This document shows positions 57,205 through 64,000 of a stretch of DNA of 64,000 nt, one piece after another (position 1 is the first letter of the stretch; each line of letters opens with the position of its first letter). The stretch lies in NCBI GenBank assembly GCA_026707735.1, contig JAPOWH010000019.1, positions 62,001 through 126,000 of the forward strand, read 5' to 3'. Origin of the DNA: Gammaproteobacteria bacterium. Its GTDB lineage: Bacteria; Pseudomonadota; Gammaproteobacteria; Pseudomonadales; Azotimanducaceae. The notes under the pieces are model-generated. The model searched no databases. It was not told where the DNA came from and saw only the letters and a program-made list of their open reading frames with translations. The translations under genes were made by a program, and so were the position numbers.

Positions 57205-58509
57205 TTGAACGAGACTATATGCGCCGTCGCAACTCCGCTCGGCACCGGAGGGATAGGCATTGTTCGCATCTCGGGCCCAGACGCGCAGAGGATCGGCGAG
57301 CAGGTGTTCGGCAGGTGCCCGCCACCCCGTCGAGCGGCGTTTGGCCAGTTTCTGGATGGCAACGGAGAGCCAATCGATTCGGGCATCGCGTTGTATTTCG
57401 CAGCTCCAAACTCATTTACGGGCGAAGATGTACTTGAGCTACAGGGGCACGGAGGTCCGGTAGTGTTGCGCTTGCTGTGCGAGAGGGTTCAGGAGCTCGG
57501 CGCGAGATTGGCTCGACCGGGCGAGTTCACGGAGCGGGCGTTTCTCAACGACCGCATGGACTTAGCCCAAGCGGAAGCAGTAGCAGATCTCATTTCGGCG
57601 ACTACAGCGCAAGCTGCCAAAGCGTCCGCAAGGTCCTTGACGGGCGAATTCTCTCGCGAGATCTTGGAGATTGACAAGGAGGTGCTCGATCTGCGAGTGT
57701 TCGTGGAAGGCGCCATCGACTTCGCGGAAGAGGAAATAGATTTTCTCACGGAGGAGTCGCTGGTTTGCAGAGCGGATTCAATATGTACAAGGCTCCAGGA
57801 ACTGCTGCGCCGTACGGAGCTTGGAGTGTCCCTGCAGCAGGGGCTTCAAGTGGTAATAGCTGGCGCGCCAAACGTGGGGAAATCAAGTTTGCTCAATGCC
57901 TTGCTAGATACCGAAAGAGCCATAGTCACAGAGGTTGCGGGAACAACGAGAGACACACTGGAAGGAACCATTCATCTCGATGGGTTGCCGGTGCATTTAA
58001 CCGATACCGCGGGAATGCACGAGAGTGACGATCCAATCGAGCAAGTGGGCATGAATCGCGCACGAGAGGCAATGGACAAAGCAGATCTGGTGCTTTGGGT
58101 GGTCGACGATCGCGAGACACAGGGGAATAGCACTCTGCCATACGAGCATTTTGTTGTGCGGAACAAGTGCGATATGACAAATCGCCCGCATGGAATTGTC
58201 GACGATCGCACCGTGAGAACAAGTGCAACGCAAGGGGAGGGCTTGGACGCACTACGGCAGTGCTTGAAGCAAATAGCGGGATTCCAGCCAAGCGACGATG
58301 CGTTCGCGGGCAGACCTCGTCATGTAGCGACGCTGCAGAACGCTCTGCAGAGTGCGAATAGAGTTGTGGTTGAGCTGAAACAGAAGTCGGGAGAAGTCGC
58401 AGCAGAGGAACTTCGCAGTGTGCATAAGTGTCTAGGAGAAGTGGTGGGTGAAACCACTACAGACGATCTGCTCGGTGAGATTTTTTCACGGTTTTGCATC
58501 GGCAAGTGA
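57205..58509 (+). CDS. mnmE: tRNA modification GTPase MnmE
   Basis: A 434-residue GTPase that with MnmG forms the (carboxymethyl)aminomethyl group on wobble uridine 34 of some tRNAs. The tetrahydrofolate-binding N-terminus (TPLGTGGIGIVRISG) is followed by a helical domain with an inserted G domain: GAPNVGKSSLLN (G1), GTTRDTLEG (G2), DTAGMHES (G3) and NKCD (G4). The C-terminus ends in CIGK, the conserved catalytic Cys motif. Start is a TTG at 57205, since no nearby ATG keeps the N-terminus. A slightly shorter helical domain accounts for the modest length. Confidence 0.96.
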   Translation: MNETICAVATPLGTGGIGIVRISGPDAQRIGEQVFGRCPPPRRAAFGQFLDGNGEPIDSGIALYFAAPNSFTGEDVLELQGHGGPVVLRLLCERVQELGARLARPGEFTERAFLNDRMDLAQAEAVADLISATTAQAAKASARSLTGEFSREILEIDKEVLDLRVFVEGAIDFAEEEIDFLTEESLVCRADSICTRLQELLRRTELGVSLQQGLQVVIAGAPNVGKSSLLNALLDTERAIVTEVAGTTRDTLEGTIHLDGLPVHLTDTAGMHESDDPIEQVGMNRAREAMDKADLVLWVVDDRETQGNSTLPYEHFVVRNKCDMTNRPHGIVDDRTVRTSATQGEGLDALRQCLKQIAGFQPSDDAFAGRPRHVATLQNALQSANRVVVELKQKSGEVAAEELRSVHKCLGEVVGETTTDDLLGEIFSRFCIGK

Positions 58510-58574
58510 GCTAAACATCGATTGCAGTCTAGAGAAATTCGCCTTCGCTTGTACACGGACGCCTCTACGAATCG

Positions 58575-58606
58575 ACGAACCGACATGTTCGTTTGGCTTA
58601 TATAAT
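58575..58606 (+). promoter_or_regulatory. Candidate promoter of mnmG with overlapping inverted repeat
   Basis: A consensus TATAAT lies at 58601-58606, 84 bp upstream of mnmG. ACGAAC (58575-58580) and GTTCGT (58587-58592) form an inverted repeat just before it, where a regulator could bind. No good -35 is present, so this is tentative. Confidence 0.35.
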
Positions 58607-58690
58607 GTTGCTTGACGGCCAATTGCACTGAACGGAAATCCAGCATTTGTTGCGTTTTCCTTCTGATATACACCTCTAAGGTGTGAAACT

Positions 58691-60574
58691 GTGAAATATC
58701 CAGATCAATTCGATGTCATTATTGTAGGAGGAGGCCACGCGGGAACGGAAGCTGCTCTCGCATCCGCCCGCATTGGCGCAAAGACACTCTTGGTGACCCA
58801 GTCAATTGAGACGCTGGGTCAGATGTCGTGCAATCCCGCAATTGGAGGAATAGGAAAGAGCCACCTCGTGCGTGAAATTGATGCCCTGGGCGGTGCCATG
58901 GCTTTGGCCACCGACGAGGCGGGCATTCAGTTCCGTACGCTCAATGCTAGCAAGGGGCCAGCAGTGCGAGCTTTGCGCGCACAAGCGGATCGAAGTCTCT
59001 ACAAAGCGGCTATCCGAAGGATGGTCGAATCGCAGCCTAATCTCTCCGTATTTCAGGACAGCGTCGTCGACTTGGACATCGCCCACGACCGAGTCCATAG
59101 CGTACGATGCGGAATAGGTGTTGAAATCCAAGCAGGGGCCGTTGTTCTGACAACGGGCACTTTCCTGGGCGGCCGCATTTTCATTGGCAAACACAGTCGC
59201 TCGGGTGGCCGAGCAGGCGACTCGGCCTCCACAACTCTCGCTCAAAAGCTCAGAGCAATGCCATTCCGCGTGGGACGCTTGAAGACAGGTACCCCGCCGA
59301 GGATCGATGGCAATACAGTCGACTATTCGGAACTGCAGGAGCAACCCGGAGACGATCCAGCGCCGGCCATGTCATTCGTGGGTTCGGTAGGCATGCATCC
59401 TCGCCAAGTGCCCTGCCACATTACCCACACAAACGAGCGAACGCACGACATCATTCGAAAGGGTCTGAAGGACTCGCCAATGTATTCAGGCGACATCGCA
59501 GGCGTCGGGCCTCGTTATTGCCCCTCCATAGAGGATAAGGTCGTGCGGTTTGCGGACCGTCCGCAGCATCAGATCTTCATTGAGCCCGAAGGCTTGGACA
59601 CCAGCGAACTCTATCCGAATGGCATTTCCACGAGTCTTCCTTTCGATGTTCAAGTCGCGGCAGTTAAGTCGATCAAGGGGTTCGAAAACGCGTTCGTGAC
59701 CCGAGCTGGCTATGCCATAGAGTATGACTTCTTCGATCCTCGCGACTTAGAGCCAACGCTAGAAACTAGAGCAATAGAAAGCCTATTCTTTGCTGGGCAG
59801 ATCAATGGAACCACGGGATATGAAGAAGCCGCGTCTCAAGGCTTGCTCGCAGGCATCAACGCTGCTCGGAAGATTGCGGGCGAAAGCCAGTGGTATCCCC
59901 GCCGGCATGAAGCCTACTTGGGTGTTCTCATCGATGATCTCACATCACAAGGAACCAATGAGCCCTATCGCATGTTCACAAGCCGCGCGGAGTTTCGGTT
60001 GAGATTGCGACAAGATAACGCAGACATGCGGCTCTCGGAATGCGGACGCGAGCTTGGAGTGGTTTCCGACGAAAGATGGCTAGCGTTTAGCGCAAAGCGG
60101 GAGGCGATACAGGACTGCAAGACTGCTTTGCGAAGTGCCACCGCACTTCCCAACGACCCGAAATCACATGCGCTGGAGCGTGTCACCGGTTCAAGAATTG
60201 AAAGAGACATGAAGCTCTATGAGATTCTAAAGCGACCCGAGGTCGATGCAAAAGCGATTCACAAGTCGGGATGGCTTTCCAACATCTCGACAAATGTCTT
60301 GGAGCAAGCGGCCATAGACATCAAGTACGAAGGCTACGTTGCGCGTCAGCAAAAGGAAATCGACAGCGTCAATGCCAAGGAACGACTGACGATACCCGAT
60401 GGTCTCGACTACGAAGGCATCGATGGCCTCTCGAATGAATTGCGACAGAAACTAAGCGAAAACAGGCCTCGAACCATGGCCAGCGCATCGAGGATTCCTG
60501 GGATTACACCAGCAGCCCTATCGTTGATTGCGATACACTCCAAACGAGGACATCATCAACGCAAAATCGCGTGA
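58691..60574 (+). CDS. mnmG: tRNA uridine-5-carboxymethylaminomethyl modification enzyme MnmG (GidA)
   Basis: A 627-residue FAD protein, the partner of MnmE. The FAD motif is [21 protein letters not shown], followed by [20 protein letters not shown] and the conserved RFRTLN-type [18 protein letters not shown]. The block [20 protein letters not shown] and the C-terminal helical tRNA-binding domain are complete. The start is GTG at 58691. It overlaps rsmG by 4 bp. The 181-bp gap before it holds a -10 candidate, so it may be transcribed separately from mnmE. Confidence 0.97.
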   Translation: MKYPDQFDVIIVGGGHAGTEAALASARIGAKTLLVTQSIETLGQMSCNPAIGGIGKSHLVREIDALGGAMALATDEAGIQFRTLNASKGPAVRALRAQADRSLYKAAIRRMVESQPNLSVFQDSVVDLDIAHDRVHSVRCGIGVEIQAGAVVLTTGTFLGGRIFIGKHSRSGGRAGDSASTTLAQKLRAMPFRVGRLKTGTPPRIDGNTVDYSELQEQPGDDPAPAMSFVGSVGMHPRQVPCHITHTNERTHDIIRKGLKDSPMYSGDIAGVGPRYCPSIEDKVVRFADRPQHQIFIEPEGLDTSELYPNGISTSLPFDVQVAAVKSIKGFENAFVTRAGYAIEYDFFDPRDLEPTLETRAIESLFFAGQINGTTGYEEAASQGLLAGINAARKIAGESQWYPRRHEAYLGVLIDDLTSQGTNEPYRMFTSRAEFRLRLRQDNADMRLSECGRELGVVSDERWLAFSAKREAIQDCKTALRSATALPNDPKSHALERVTGSRIERDMKLYEILKRPEVDAKAIHKSGWLSNISTNVLEQAAIDIKYEGYVARQQKEIDSVNAKERLTIPDGLDYEGIDGLSNELRQKLSENRPRTMASASRIPGITPAALSLIAIHSKRGHHQRKIA

Positions 60575-61155
60575 ACTTGGCCATTGCGGAGACAGACTGG
60601 CACACAAATCCTCGTGCGCAAGCCTACTTGGAGCTCGTACGCAAGTGGAATCGGCTATATTCTCTCGTCTCGCAGCGGGATATTTCGGACCTGTACCGAC
60701 GGCACGTGGAAAATAGCCTGGACCTGCTGCCTCACATGGAACATTCCTCCAGACACCTGGATATTGGGTCGGGAGGCGGATTCCCCGGCATTCCCCTAGC
60801 GATTGCGAGGCCGTCAATGAAGGTCGTTCTCAATGACCGAAGTCAAAAGAAGTGTCGCTTTCTGCGTCAAGTGAAGCTGGAATTGGGACTCGAGAACGCG
60901 GAAGTTTTCGAATTGAACATTGAGCCTTGCTGTAGCTACGGGCGACGATTCGACAGCGTGACGGCACGTGCGGTTGGTCCACCTGAAAAAGCATGGTCGT
61001 TGGGTAAGCAATTTCTCGACAGAAAGGGAGTGGTATTGCTTCAGACCGCGAACGCGATACAACAATCAGATGTGCCCGGTGGTGTGATGCGTGCCAGTTG
61101 CTCATTGCGTCGCGGCTGGGTTTCTGTTGTTGCGAGGAGTCGTGACGCGCAATGA
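60571..61155 (+). CDS. rsmG: 16S rRNA (guanine-527-N7)-methyltransferase
   Basis: A 194-residue methyltransferase (GidB). It has [13 protein letters not shown], the AdoMet loop [18 protein letters not shown] and [15 protein letters not shown], with SVTARAVGP further on. It methylates G527 of 16S rRNA. The start is GTG, overlapping mnmG by 4 bp; its stop overlaps the parA ATG by 4 bp, so mnmG-rsmG-parA-parB form a coupled transcript. The C-terminus is a little short compared with enterobacterial RsmG. Confidence 0.94.
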   Translation: MNLAIAETDWHTNPRAQAYLELVRKWNRLYSLVSQRDISDLYRRHVENSLDLLPHMEHSSRHLDIGSGGGFPGIPLAIARPSMKVVLNDRSQKKCRFLRQVKLELGLENAEVFELNIEPCCSYGRRFDSVTARAVGPPEKAWSLGKQFLDRKGVVLLQTANAIQQSDVPGGVMRASCSLRRGWVSVVARSRDAQ

Positions 61156-61931
61156 AGCGGGTAATCGCAGTTGCCAATCAAAAGGGCGGAGTGGGGAAGA
61201 CGACGACTGCAGTCAACTTGGCTGCCGCGCTCGCTTGCTTTGATCGTTCTGTTCTTCTGATTGATTTGGATCCTCAGGGGAATGCTTCCACCCACGTGGG
61301 CATTGCCAACACTAACAGCACTGCCACTTCGTGGGATTGGTTTGAAGGAGCCATCACGCTACCGGATTTGGTAAAGAGGGTCCCGCCAGGAATGGATGTG
61401 ATTCCTTCAAATTCAGATCTTACGGCGGTCGAGGTGCGATTGCTCAACGCCGACGATCGAGTGCTTCGGTTGCGAAACTTGCTCAACGCCCAGAACACTT
61501 ACGATTACGTGATCGTAGACTGTCCGCCGACACTGAATGTGTTGACTGTCAATGCCTTGATGGCCGCGAGTGACGTGCTAATTCCCATGCAATGTGAATA
61601 CTTTGCGCTCGAGGGGCTCACAGCGCTGCTGCGGACCATTGGTGCCGTCCGAGAGAAAGGCAATCCGGATTTGAACATAGACGGCATAATTCGAACAATG
61701 TACGATCCTCGAAACAAACTCACTCGAGCAGTGTCTCGACAACTATTCGACCATTTCCAATCTCGGGTGTACAGGACGGTGATACCGAGAAACATCAGAG
61801 TCGCTGAAGCGCCAAGCTACGGGCAGCCTGTCAATCTCTACGACCGGCGGTCGCGAGGCGCGGTCGCACATTTGGCTCTCGCACAGGAGATGCTGCGTCG
61901 ACACGAACAGGCAGAGGAGAAACATGGCTAG
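61152..61931 (+). CDS. parA: Chromosome-partition ATPase ParA (Soj)
   Basis: A 259-residue Walker-type ATPase with the deviant Walker A KGGVGKTTT in ANQKGGVGKTTTAVNLAAAL, switch I LLIDLDPQGNA and Walker B DYVIVDCPPTLN. No N-terminal DNA-binding domain is present, as in chromosomal rather than plasmid type Ia ParA. It forms gradients on the nucleoid that move ParB-parS complexes. It overlaps parB by 8 bp. Confidence 0.97.
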   Translation: MKRVIAVANQKGGVGKTTTAVNLAAALACFDRSVLLIDLDPQGNASTHVGIANTNSTATSWDWFEGAITLPDLVKRVPPGMDVIPSNSDLTAVEVRLLNADDRVLRLRNLLNAQNTYDYVIVDCPPTLNVLTVNALMAASDVLIPMQCEYFALEGLTALLRTIGAVREKGNPDLNIDGIIRTMYDPRNKLTRAVSRQLFDHFQSRVYRTVIPRNIRVAEAPSYGQPVNLYDRRSRGAVAHLALAQEMLRRHEQAEEKHG

Positions 61932-62790
61932 AACTCCTCTGGGCAAAGGCCTTGACGAGTTGCTCAAGTCGCATGGGGTACTTGGCGAAACGGGCGAACA
62001 AACCACCCAGTTGGGCAGGGTCATTGAAGTGTCAATAGAGCGGATCGAGCCCAATCCGCTGCAACCTCGGTCTCGCTTCAATCAGGAAACCTTAGAGGAG
62101 CTTGCTGCATCCATTCGGGAAACCGGCGTGCTGCAGCCGCTGATTGTGCGACCTGCAGCAGATGGCAGGTACCAGTTGATCGCGGGAGAACGTCGCTGGC
62201 GTGCGGCGGGACTGGCGCGGGTGGAAACGGTTCCAATTGTTGTTCGCGATGTTTCAGATGAAGAAGCCGTTGCGTTTGCCCTCATTGAGAACATTCAGCG
62301 AGAAGATCTCAATGTCGTTGACGAGGCACAAGCCTACGGACGACTTAACGAGGAATTTGGGCTTACTCACGAAGAAATAGGGCAGATGCTTGGAAAAGCC
62401 CGCGCTACTATCACCAATCGAATGCGGTTGCGAGAGCTGATACCAGAAGTCTTGAATGCCCTGCGCGGCGGAGACATTGAGATGGGGCACGCGCGCGCGC
62501 TGCTAGCTCTCGAACCTCACGAACAAGCCCAGGTCAAGGACGCAATCATTCAGCGGCATATTTCCGTGCGCAACACGGAGCAACTCATCAAACGACTCAG
62601 GAAACGAAAGACGGCGAAACCCAAGGTGTCACCTGACACACTAAGATTGGAAAGGGAATTATCCGACAAGATTGGTGCGCCGCTAGCCATTCGCATGAGC
62701 GGTCGAAGCAATAAGAAGGGTTCCGTCGTGATCAAGTTCACAAATCTGGACGAACTGGACGGAATACTTGAACACCTGAGAAGAAAATAG
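61924..62790 (+). CDS. parB: Chromosome-partition protein ParB (Spo0J)
   Basis: A 288-residue parS-binding CTPase. The N-terminal domain shows the CTP-binding motifs around IEPNPLQPRSRFN, IRETGVLQPLIVR and the GERRWRAAGLA box. The helix-turn-helix HEEIGQMLGKARATITNRMRL reads parS. The C-terminal dimer domain ends HLRRK. It should bind the two TGTTCCACGTGGAACA sites at 43870 and 50396 and spread from them. It is the last gene before a hairpin and convergent lipoprotein gene. Confidence 0.97.
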   Translation: MARTPLGKGLDELLKSHGVLGETGEQTTQLGRVIEVSIERIEPNPLQPRSRFNQETLEELAASIRETGVLQPLIVRPAADGRYQLIAGERRWRAAGLARVETVPIVVRDVSDEEAVAFALIENIQREDLNVVDEAQAYGRLNEEFGLTHEEIGQMLGKARATITNRMRLRELIPEVLNALRGGDIEMGHARALLALEPHEQAQVKDAIIQRHISVRNTEQLIKRLRKRKTAKPKVSPDTLRLERELSDKIGAPLAIRMSGRSNKKGSVVIKFTNLDELDGILEHLRRK

Positions 62791-62878
62791 GAAGAGTGGT
62801 TAACTCAGTTGATAAAGTCTTAGGGTTTCAATACTTGCCGCCGCAGCCCATGTTCGCTGCGTCGTAGCCTGTGAGTGT

Positions 62879-62923
62879 CGATGCATCCAAGCAGGAATCT
62901 TGAGTCTTGACTTGGATGCATCG
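62879..62923. terminator. Perfect 13-bp inverted repeat after parB
   Basis: CGATGCATCCAAG (62879-62891) and CTTGGATGCATCG (62911-62923) pair perfectly around a 19-base loop. A T-rich stretch (GGTTTTGGTTATT) follows on the plus strand. It lies between the convergent parB and lipoprotein genes and probably ends parB transcription; a protein-binding role is also possible. Confidence 0.6.
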
Positions 62924-62937
62924 GCTCTTGGTTTTGG

Positions 62938-63480
62938 TTATTCTAGAGTCGCAATAGCCGTTAGCTCTTCTTTTGGCACCGCTCTGGTCCCTTCAGGCAG
63001 GTGATCTTCCACATATCGCAGGAGATCTAGTTCCAAGCTACCTACCGATCTGCACTTCTCTGTGACAAACAGGTTGGTCCACCCACCTCTACGGTCTACA
63101 TAGACACGCGTGAAAACTGGTTTGAACATCAAGTGCGTAAAGCCATCGTCCTGCACTTCGACATCTAGGTCAAAATCAAGCTTGTCTTGTAACGGCATCA
63201 TTGTTTGGATCAATGGACATTCTGCCCAGCCGTGCCAAGACTTTGTTTTGTACGAATTCGGGTCGGCCAATTCAACTTGGTGGACTTCCAAGTGTTGCTT
63301 TCTTGGTTCAATTACCGCTAGAAACAGTTGGTTTTCGTTCAGAAAGTTCAGTGCTTCCGTCCACACTACGTCAGTGTCCGCAGTGAACGCCTGATCCGTC
63401 ATCGAGGTCTTCGACAACGTCGCACAGCCCGCTATACACGCTATTAGCGCCATCGGGGTAAGTAGTCGTAAGAACTTCAT
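62938..63480 (-). CDS. Lipoprotein of unknown function
   Basis: From the ATG at 63480 (AGGA eight bases upstream; the frame is open to 63552) the product has 180 residues. The signal peptide LRLLTPMALIACIAGCATLS ends in the lipobox IAGC. The mature part is a compact alpha/beta domain with conserved-looking stretches NFLNENQLFLAVIEP and FTRVYVDRRGGWTNLF, plus a Cys pair (AECPLI and EKCRSV). I do not recognise the family. It converges on parB. Confidence 0.7.
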   Translation of the reverse strand: MKFLRLLTPMALIACIAGCATLSKTSMTDQAFTADTDVVWTEALNFLNENQLFLAVIEPRKQHLEVHQVELADPNSYKTKSWHGWAECPLIQTMMPLQDKLDFDLDVEVQDDGFTHLMFKPVFTRVYVDRRGGWTNLFVTEKCRSVGSLELDLLRYVEDHLPEGTRAVPKEELTAIATLE

Positions 63481-63657
63481 GGTATGAATCCTAACTCCTA
63501 TGTACATGGACTTAGATTCCCTTGCACTGATAATGGTTTCACTTGAAACCATAATTTTTGTCCGAATTCATTAGTAGATGCCCCGATTGCTAATGCGTTT
63601 TTTTGGACCGGTTGTAGGAGCTGGCGAGCAGGCACCCTCTCTTAGCAGGCCTCTGCG

Positions 63658-63663
63658 TATAAT
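63658..63663 (+). promoter_or_regulatory. Candidate -10 box for the ATP synthase operon
   Basis: A consensus TATAAT, preceded by TGCG, lies 92 bp upstream of atpI. The -35 region is poor. In many Gammaproteobacteria the atp operon promoter lies in front of atpI, which supports the call. Confidence 0.45.
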
Positions 63664-63754
63664 TCTCCCGCACCGGTTAGTTCAACTCACTCTTGAAGTT
63701 GCACGAAACCACTTGTGTGCTTCCTGGTCGTGCCGGTGGTAGATTCACGTGACC

Positions 63755-64000
63755 ATGGAAAAAAAGGACCATGCTCACCTTGCCGCGGTTGTGATTCAAG
63801 GGTTTGTAGTGTTCCTTGTCGGATTGGGCATAAGCCTAAAAGCACCGGAAATCGCCGAAGCCGTGTTGCTTAGTGGCGGTGTGATGGTGCTGGCAAACGT
63901 GTGGTTTGCGTGGACTGTTCGAAGGATCGACGATACGCAGCGGATTCTTGCGATGCATCTAATCCGGTTTGCACTATACGGCATGGGTGTCGCGGCAGTT
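63755..64000 (+). CDS. atpI: ATP synthase subunit I, 3' end cut by window edge
   Basis: The first 82 residues of a small membrane protein starting at the ATG at 63755. It shows hydrophobic helices VVIQGFVVFLVGLGISL and AVLLSGGVMVLANVWFAW joined by a short turn, then a basic segment WTVRRIDDTQRIL and the start of a third helix. This pattern, and its place after the parAB genes, fits AtpI, the assembly factor of the F0 c-ring that opens the atp operon. The family is weakly conserved, so the call rests partly on position. Confidence 0.72.
   Translation, partial: MEKKDHAHLAAVVIQGFVVFLVGLGISLKAPEIAEAVLLSGGVMVLANVWFAWTVRRIDDTQRILAMHLIRFALYGMGVAAV

Noticed and set aside
63744..63754. TTCACGTGA upstream of atpI, resembling the core of Bacillus-type parS
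   Set aside because: The match stops after nine bases and the true sites here have the TTCCACGTGGAA form.

Overview
The window is a continuous piece of a bacterial chromosome that carries the replication origin. From about 41.6 kb to the right end the gene order is the classic gammaproteobacterial one: def-fmt-rsmB-trkA-trkH-plsC, then gyrB-recF-dnaN-dnaA on the minus strand, an oriC-type spacer with DnaA boxes, and rpmH-rnpA-yidD-yidC-mnmE-mnmG-rsmG-parA-parB on the plus strand, with the first gene of the ATP synthase operon (atpI) cut by the right edge. The left half suggests a heterotrophic, Gram-negative, probably aquatic organism: two large TonB-dependent receptors, a lipoprotein PQQ dehydrogenase, a secreted kexin-like protease and a scattered set of acyl-CoA enzymes. 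The assignment to Gammaproteobacteria is inferred from gene order and protein motifs; no rRNA or tRNA gene was seen.

Layout. 0-5.4 kb (minus): truncated aquaporin, secreted S8 protease with Calx-beta and P domains, PQQ/haem dehydrogenase lipoprotein. 5.5-13.5 kb: stand-alone aceE, an MFS carrier, a hydroxyacyl-CoA-type SDR, a small membrane protein, a DUF3500-type secreted protein and a luciferase-like oxidoreductase. 13.6-21.3 kb (minus): Oar-like TonB receptor, dicarboxylate/amino-acid symporter, second TonB receptor, with hairpins between them. 21.7-24.8 kb: CRTAC1 (FG-GAP/ASPIC-UnbV) protein followed directly by a secreted TPR protein. 24.8-28.9 kb (minus): a heterodimeric ABC exporter. 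29-40 kb: rsgA, PhyH oxygenase, acyl-CoA carboxyltransferase, arfB, EstB-type esterase, TlpA-like thioredoxin, type II glutamine synthetase, enoyl-CoA hydratase, a flippase-like membrane protein and a CDP-alcohol phosphatidyltransferase. 40.4-41.6 kb: a decaying higBA toxin-antitoxin locus and about 0.6 kb without genes. 41.6-64 kb: the origin region.

How it works together. The right half is informational and segregation machinery: DnaA with its boxes, clamp, gyrase and RecF on one side, and ribosomal protein L34, RNase P protein, YidC/YidD, tRNA modification (MnmE/MnmG), 16S methylation (RsmG, RsmB) and ParA/ParB on the other. Two perfect 16-bp parS palindromes lie on the left side of the origin, one between recF and gyrB and one inside the coding sequence of rsmB. 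Together with parAB they form a complete chromosome-partition system within 20 kb.

No CRISPR array, insertion sequence, prophage or clear new multi-gene system was found. The most noteworthy points are the parS embedded in rsmB, the higB toxin broken by a frameshift and an early stop next to an intact higA and a promoter-proximal palindrome, the CRTAC1-TPR pair facing a TonB receptor, and several genes whose conserved N-terminus extends upstream of any ordinary start codon.
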